A DNA stretch of 64,000 bases from Lycium barbarum (taxonomy: Eukaryota > Streptophyta > Magnoliopsida > Solanales > Solanaceae), in contig NC_083341.1 in the NCBI RefSeq assembly GCF_019175385.1, forward strand, positions 18,422,203-18,486,202, read 5' to 3'. Numbering within the stretch: the stretch's first letter is position 1; every line of letters begins with the position of its first letter. The notes under the pieces were generated by a model, which was not told the DNA's origin, did not search any database, and worked only from the letters and a program-made list of their open reading frames with translations. This document shows positions 59,734 through 64,000 of the stretch, piece by piece. A program made the translations under genes and the position numbers.

Positions 59734-60240
59734 GTTTGGTACAATAACAACATACCCAGTGAAATCCCACAATGTGGGGTCTGGGGAGGGTAAAGTGTAC
59801 GCAGACCTTACCCCTATCTCGGAAGATAGGGAAACTGTTTCCGAAAGACTCTCGGCTCAAGAGAAAACACAATGAGAAAGGTTAGATAAGCACAAGCAGT
59901 TCAAAGCAAAATGCAAATGAAACTAAAGAATGCGAATAAGTCAAAATAAAACAGTCTAAAAAAGGAAGCAGTAGCTATCACAGATAAATAAGATAATTGA
60001 AGTACAAGAAACAACATATAGTAGCAAGAAACAAAAGACAACAGACTATAGATCGAAACCACGACTACGTACTAACCTTCTACCCTAATCTGAGTCCTCC
60101 AAAACCTCCTATCTAAGGTCATGTCCTCGGTAAGCTGAACCTGCGCCATGTCCTGTCTCAGCTCCTCTCCCCAATACTTTTTCGGCCTACCCCTACCTCT
60201 TCTGAAATCATCCATAGCTAACCTCTCACACCTCCGCTGT
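59694..60240 (-). mobile_element. 5'-truncated RTE-type LINE
   Basis: On the minus strand the end of the ORF reads [19 protein letters not shown], then [16 protein letters not shown] and RTQIRVEG with a stop at 60074-60072. This is the usual C-terminus of plant RTE-clade LINE proteins. The 3' UTR includes the well-known block with CCCTCCCCAGACCCCAC and ends in a poly(A) tail (T-run at 59694-59731 on +). The 5' part of the element was lost at insertion (about 60240). Confidence 0.85.
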
Positions 60241-60943
60241 TATATCCCGTATTTTGCACGTTCGGAAAAAATTTTGAAATAATTGTGACAAGTGAGAGAT
60301 AAGGCCATATTTGATCTTATTCAATATATAAGTTGTTCATGAAAAATATTGATGCGGAAGTATCGAGGAAGGCCAAGGGCAAAATTGAAATTTCGGAAAT
60401 TTATTTCGTGAATTACAAAATATAAACCATAAGTGATTGAGCTTGGAAAACACAAAAAAAAAAGTAAAATTTACTTGGCATAGGTTCCATTATTACCTAT
60501 TTATGGAACATAACTAAACTTTTCAATAATTATATTTAGTAGCTAAAATATATCATATTTACTTCACATAGCTACCATGTTTTTACCACTCATCTGATAA
60601 CTTCCCACTCCCCTAAATTTAAGCAAAAAAAAACGTGTCTCTCTCCTACCTCCTAAATACACGCCATTATTCACCATATCCATTACTTTCCTCCAATTTC
60701 AAATCAGTTTTTCAATTATTCAACTTCCTTTTTTATCTCTAATTAACTATTCATTGATTTCTCTCACGTTTCAAATCTAATTCCCAAAATAAAGTAAGAT
60801 TCTATACAGATTTTTATTTTTTACCGTGTATTTAACCTATATTTTGGGTTTTTTTTTTTTTTTCCGTTTGAATCAGGAATGCAAGTCTAAGTAATTAACT
60901 ATCAGTGTTTGTTCTTGGTTGTTTTTTCTTAGATTCAATTGGA
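60241..60943 (+). mobile_element. Upstream region of the DUF1985 gene with Mutator-like end
   Basis: 60241-60450 starts TGTTATATCCCGTATTTTGC, which looks like an LTR start, but the rest is lost. From about 60465 the sequence TAAAATTTACTTGGC, then ACCTATTTATGGAACATAAC and TAGTAGCTAAAAT follows the order of motifs in the reversed right arm of the MITE at 49469-49721. The DUF1985 gene therefore probably lies inside a Mutator-like element whose end is here. Confidence 0.45.
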
Positions 60944-63900
60944 ATGACTAAGAAAGCTGCTACTCCGATGAGAAATACAGGTATAGAACCCGAATGTGCT
61001 ATTCCTAATTTTTCTTTGGGAATTTCTCAACATGAAACTGCCATTGCAGGCTCTTATGCTGAGAATCGTTCAAAAAGAATTAACGATCCTAGGCGTTCTA
61101 AGGAATATGTTGATTCGAAGAGTAAACAACAAGAAAAATTGAAAAATGTTTCTCAAATGGAGAAACAAAAGAAGAGAAAGGCTGGCGACAATGTTGTTAA
61201 TGTTAGGGGCAAAAAAATTGCTAAAGCCAAACGTAATGTGGATGAGGATGATGATGAAGAGGTATGTTTTTGTTGTATTTTCAGTATATTTAGTTCTTTT
61301 TTTTTTTAGTTCAGTTATTACAGATCTGTGAATTAACCAGATCTATATTATATGTGCATTTTAAGTATATTTCTGTGTTTTTTTTTTACACATGTTTCTT
61401 CAGTTATTTTGTGTGTATTTTTCTTCACCATAACTGTGATTTTTAAGTACATTCAGTTATTTTTGTGTATATTTTGTTGACAGTTATTACAGTGATTTTT
61501 AAGATTTTTAAGTACATTCAGTTATTATTTTGTTGACAGTTATTTTGTGTATATTTTTAAGTACATTCAGTCGATATATGTCAATCATACGTGTTTTTTG
61601 GCATTTTGTTTCAGGTATCTAAATTTTTGGTTACCAAGCACCCTGCTGTGGCACCATCTATGTGTAGATACACGAATGTTAATGTAATGCAAGATATTAG
61701 AGGCAAACTAACAGATCCACAGATGGATATGTTTAGGAATTCTTGTTTTGGTAAATATCTTAGAATGCAGCAATTGGATGTACAAGCACAGATTTTTCGG
61801 TGCTTTATGGTCAAAGAACTTAGGGGCAGTACATATAGGTGCTTTACATTTGAAATAAATGGTAAAGTTCTGCGTTTTGGCCTTAGAGAATTTGCACTGA
61901 TCACTGGGCTAGATTGTGTATCTGATGAAAATGATTTTGTTTATGATAACTCAAAACCGAATAGGCTTATGGTTGAGTATTTTGGTAGAAATCAGGAGAA
62001 CCAATTGCCAGTTAAAAGACACGAGCTTATTGAGTGTTTCAACAAGACTGTCTGGGATGATAAAGGGGATGACGCAGTCAAGATAGCAATATTGTATTTC
62101 ATAAATACGTGGGTACATTGTGGTGAGCCGAACTCAACAAACATACCAAGGATCCATTTTGATGTTGTAGAGGACGGGAGATATAATGAGTATCCTTGGG
62201 GTAAAGATTCGTTTAGAGAGTTGGTTGTAAGCATCGGGCAGAAATATGCTGGTTTTAAGAAATATTATAGGATTCATGGTTTGCCGCTTGCTATGCAAGT
62301 ATGGTTGTATGAATGTTGCTCAAAAGTCCCGTCCACCATTGCAGTTAAGACGGGGAATTTAATTCCTAGAATTTTGAACTGGCGGACTACGGAAGGAAAA
62401 CCAGAATTCAAGAGATTGATGGATGGCATGTTCAGAGACGATAAAAATCCGATAAAACAGTTTTTTAACAGTTTTGTGTCTTTTACCATTTAACTGTTTT
62501 AATATGTTTGTTTTACATGCTATATTTTGATTATATTTTGTCTATATATGAAATAAGTCATTTGTGATCAATATATTTTGACTATATTTTCCTCATATTT
62601 TTAGTATGTTACCAATGTAGATATATACGGTAATATAGTTTCTATATTTTGTTGTTCATAGTCCTGTAGATTTGAGGAAGTTGTGCCAACACCCCATGAG
62701 TTGGAAACTCTTAAATTGCCTCCTGTTGCACATGATATACCAGACGTCAAACATGGAGTTGATGGTGTACATGGTACTGATTTGGTAGACGATGATTACG
62801 ATGATTTTAGTACCACACCATCGCATCTGTCCAGTGGCAAACAACAACAAAGGAGTGCCAATTCTGATTCCTCGCGAGGCAAGAAACGGACGCAGTTTTC
62901 AGTTTCTGTTCCTCCTTCCAGGAAAAAACCATCACGGAAGGAATCTGGGATAAAAGGGACAAGGAAACCAGATGCACCTACAGCACCCCGAACAGATGAG
63001 TTTAAACTGATAAGGGAAGAGATTCGGATTTTCAAGAAAGAAGTAGGCGTTTTGTTTTCAATATGTTTTTTTTTTACTTCATATTGCTTGTGTCAAGTAA
63101 TTAACAATTCTAATTCTATTTTTTATCTTTCAAAACTGTAGGTGTTTGACTACATGGATAACAACTTCAAAAAGTTGTTAGATGCAATAAAGGGCAATCA
63201 AACACCAGATAAGGTAAAAATCAACACTAAAAATGAAAATTATTTACTTTTTAAGTTATTTTGATATATTTATTGGAAGACTTTATATTTTCTTTTGGAA
63301 AATTTTAAAGGTCGGCGACACAATGTTAAAAGCTGACTTACATAGTGATGGTGGGATTTCTCAAGGCAATCAAAGTGGCGGTGCAGTAAAGCTTTCAACC
63401 AAAGAGAATCAAGGTGGTGGTGCCACTTCCGCGCAGAGGAGTCATCCAGTGGTACTCATTTTTTCTTTCACTTTTCTATATTTGCAGTATATTATTCAAA
63501 GTGAAAATATTGGATTTTTAGCTGTGTTTTTGTATTACCTATAGTGTATTTACATATATAGTTTTCACATGGTGATTTGTTAGTAGTGTTCTTTTTGATG
63601 TATCTATTTGTGTTATTTTTGTTATGATTGTGTTTATATATACTAGCAGTGCTATATTTGTTTTGGATTGATATTTTAATATTAGTTTTTCATATATGTT
63701 GTGGCTGTATTTTGATTATTATGTTCAATGTTACTTATTCTGATTTCTGTTTACTATATTTCAGGCATATTTACCATATATTTTCTCTATATTTAACTGA
63801 AACTTTTAACTTTTAAAGCACTATTATATATGTGTATATGTGTATCTGTTTTGCTGATGCCTTTAAATTCATTTGAACCATGTTTTTATTGTTTTAGGTT

Positions 63901-64000
63901 GAGGGAGTTGGGTTGCCAATTAATGATCCGGTTTCTGTTGTTGATGTGGATAAAGAAACCGGAGTTAAAAGTGATGCACAAACAGATGGAGTGCCCATAA
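60944..64000 (+). CDS. DUF1985 protein, probable N-terminal part of a transposon ULP1-type gene (partial)
   Basis: Predicted exons: 60944-61261, 61615-62475, 62662-63042, 63142-63213, 63311-63451 and 63898 to beyond 64000, all phase 0, at least 625 aa. The N-terminus is basic and probably nuclear (KQKKRKAG, then KIAKAKRN and an acidic DEDDDEE). Exon 2 holds the DUF1985 domain, with FGLREFALITGL at about residues 194-205 and WVHCGEPN and YPWGKDSF further on. Exon 3 is a low-complexity, Lys/Ser-rich linker (SGKQQQRS, RKKPSRKES). In known relatives a C-terminal ULP1-like cysteine protease follows; it would lie outside this window. Such genes travel in Mutator-like elements (the Kaonashi type in Arabidopsis). 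Exon 2's donor (GTGTCT) is the weakest splice site. No stop or frameshift is seen in the exons, so it may be intact. Confidence 0.7.

Overview
This is plant nuclear DNA, most likely from a Solanaceae species. That is inferred from repeat style and gene structure, not from a database match. The window holds two intact host genes, both on the + strand: a CYP78A cytochrome P450 (2687-4945, two exons) and SAP18, the Sin3/ASAP-complex 18 kDa subunit (50428-55448, six exons). Nearly everything between them is transposable-element DNA.

Layout. 1-326 is the 3' end of a Ty3/gypsy LTR that sits in a decayed DUF1985 gene (332-1116, minus). A small MITE and the CYP78A promoter follow, then CYP78A, a Stowaway MITE and a 555-bp tandem duplication. 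From about 7.5 to 49.7 kb almost all DNA is inserted: a solo LTR (7554-8815, TSD AAACT), a composite Helitron (8866-22493) with a nested 3.1-kb solo LTR (TSD AATTA), and a nested tower (22650-49721). The tower is a Mutator-like element with a 9-bp TSD. It was split by a long LTR (TSD ACATG), which in turn holds a decayed Tekay/Del-type chromovirus, a deleted small chromovirus (TSD CAAA), and solo LTRs inside those (TSDs ACCGG, GTCAC, AAGGG). Removing these insertions leaves only about 3.5 kb between CYP78A and SAP18, so the two genes were probably once near neighbours.

Downstream of SAP18 are two foldback elements, a hairpin repeat, a broken hydroxypyruvate-reductase-like pseudogene and a 5'-truncated RTE-type LINE. 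Last comes a multi-exon DUF1985 gene (60944 to beyond the window end) of the kind carried by Mutator-like elements together with a ULP1-type protease. The DNA upstream of this gene resembles the ends of the Mutator-like element that starts the tower, so the two may be related members of one transposon family.

Function. CYP78A enzymes are ER-anchored monooxygenases that promote organ and seed growth. SAP18 is a nuclear co-repressor and RNA-processing subunit. Nothing here links the two functionally. The most unusual signals are structural: the dated nesting order, palindromic modules upstream of LTR TATA boxes, and a hairpin with conserved arms and a variable loop shared by several LTRs.
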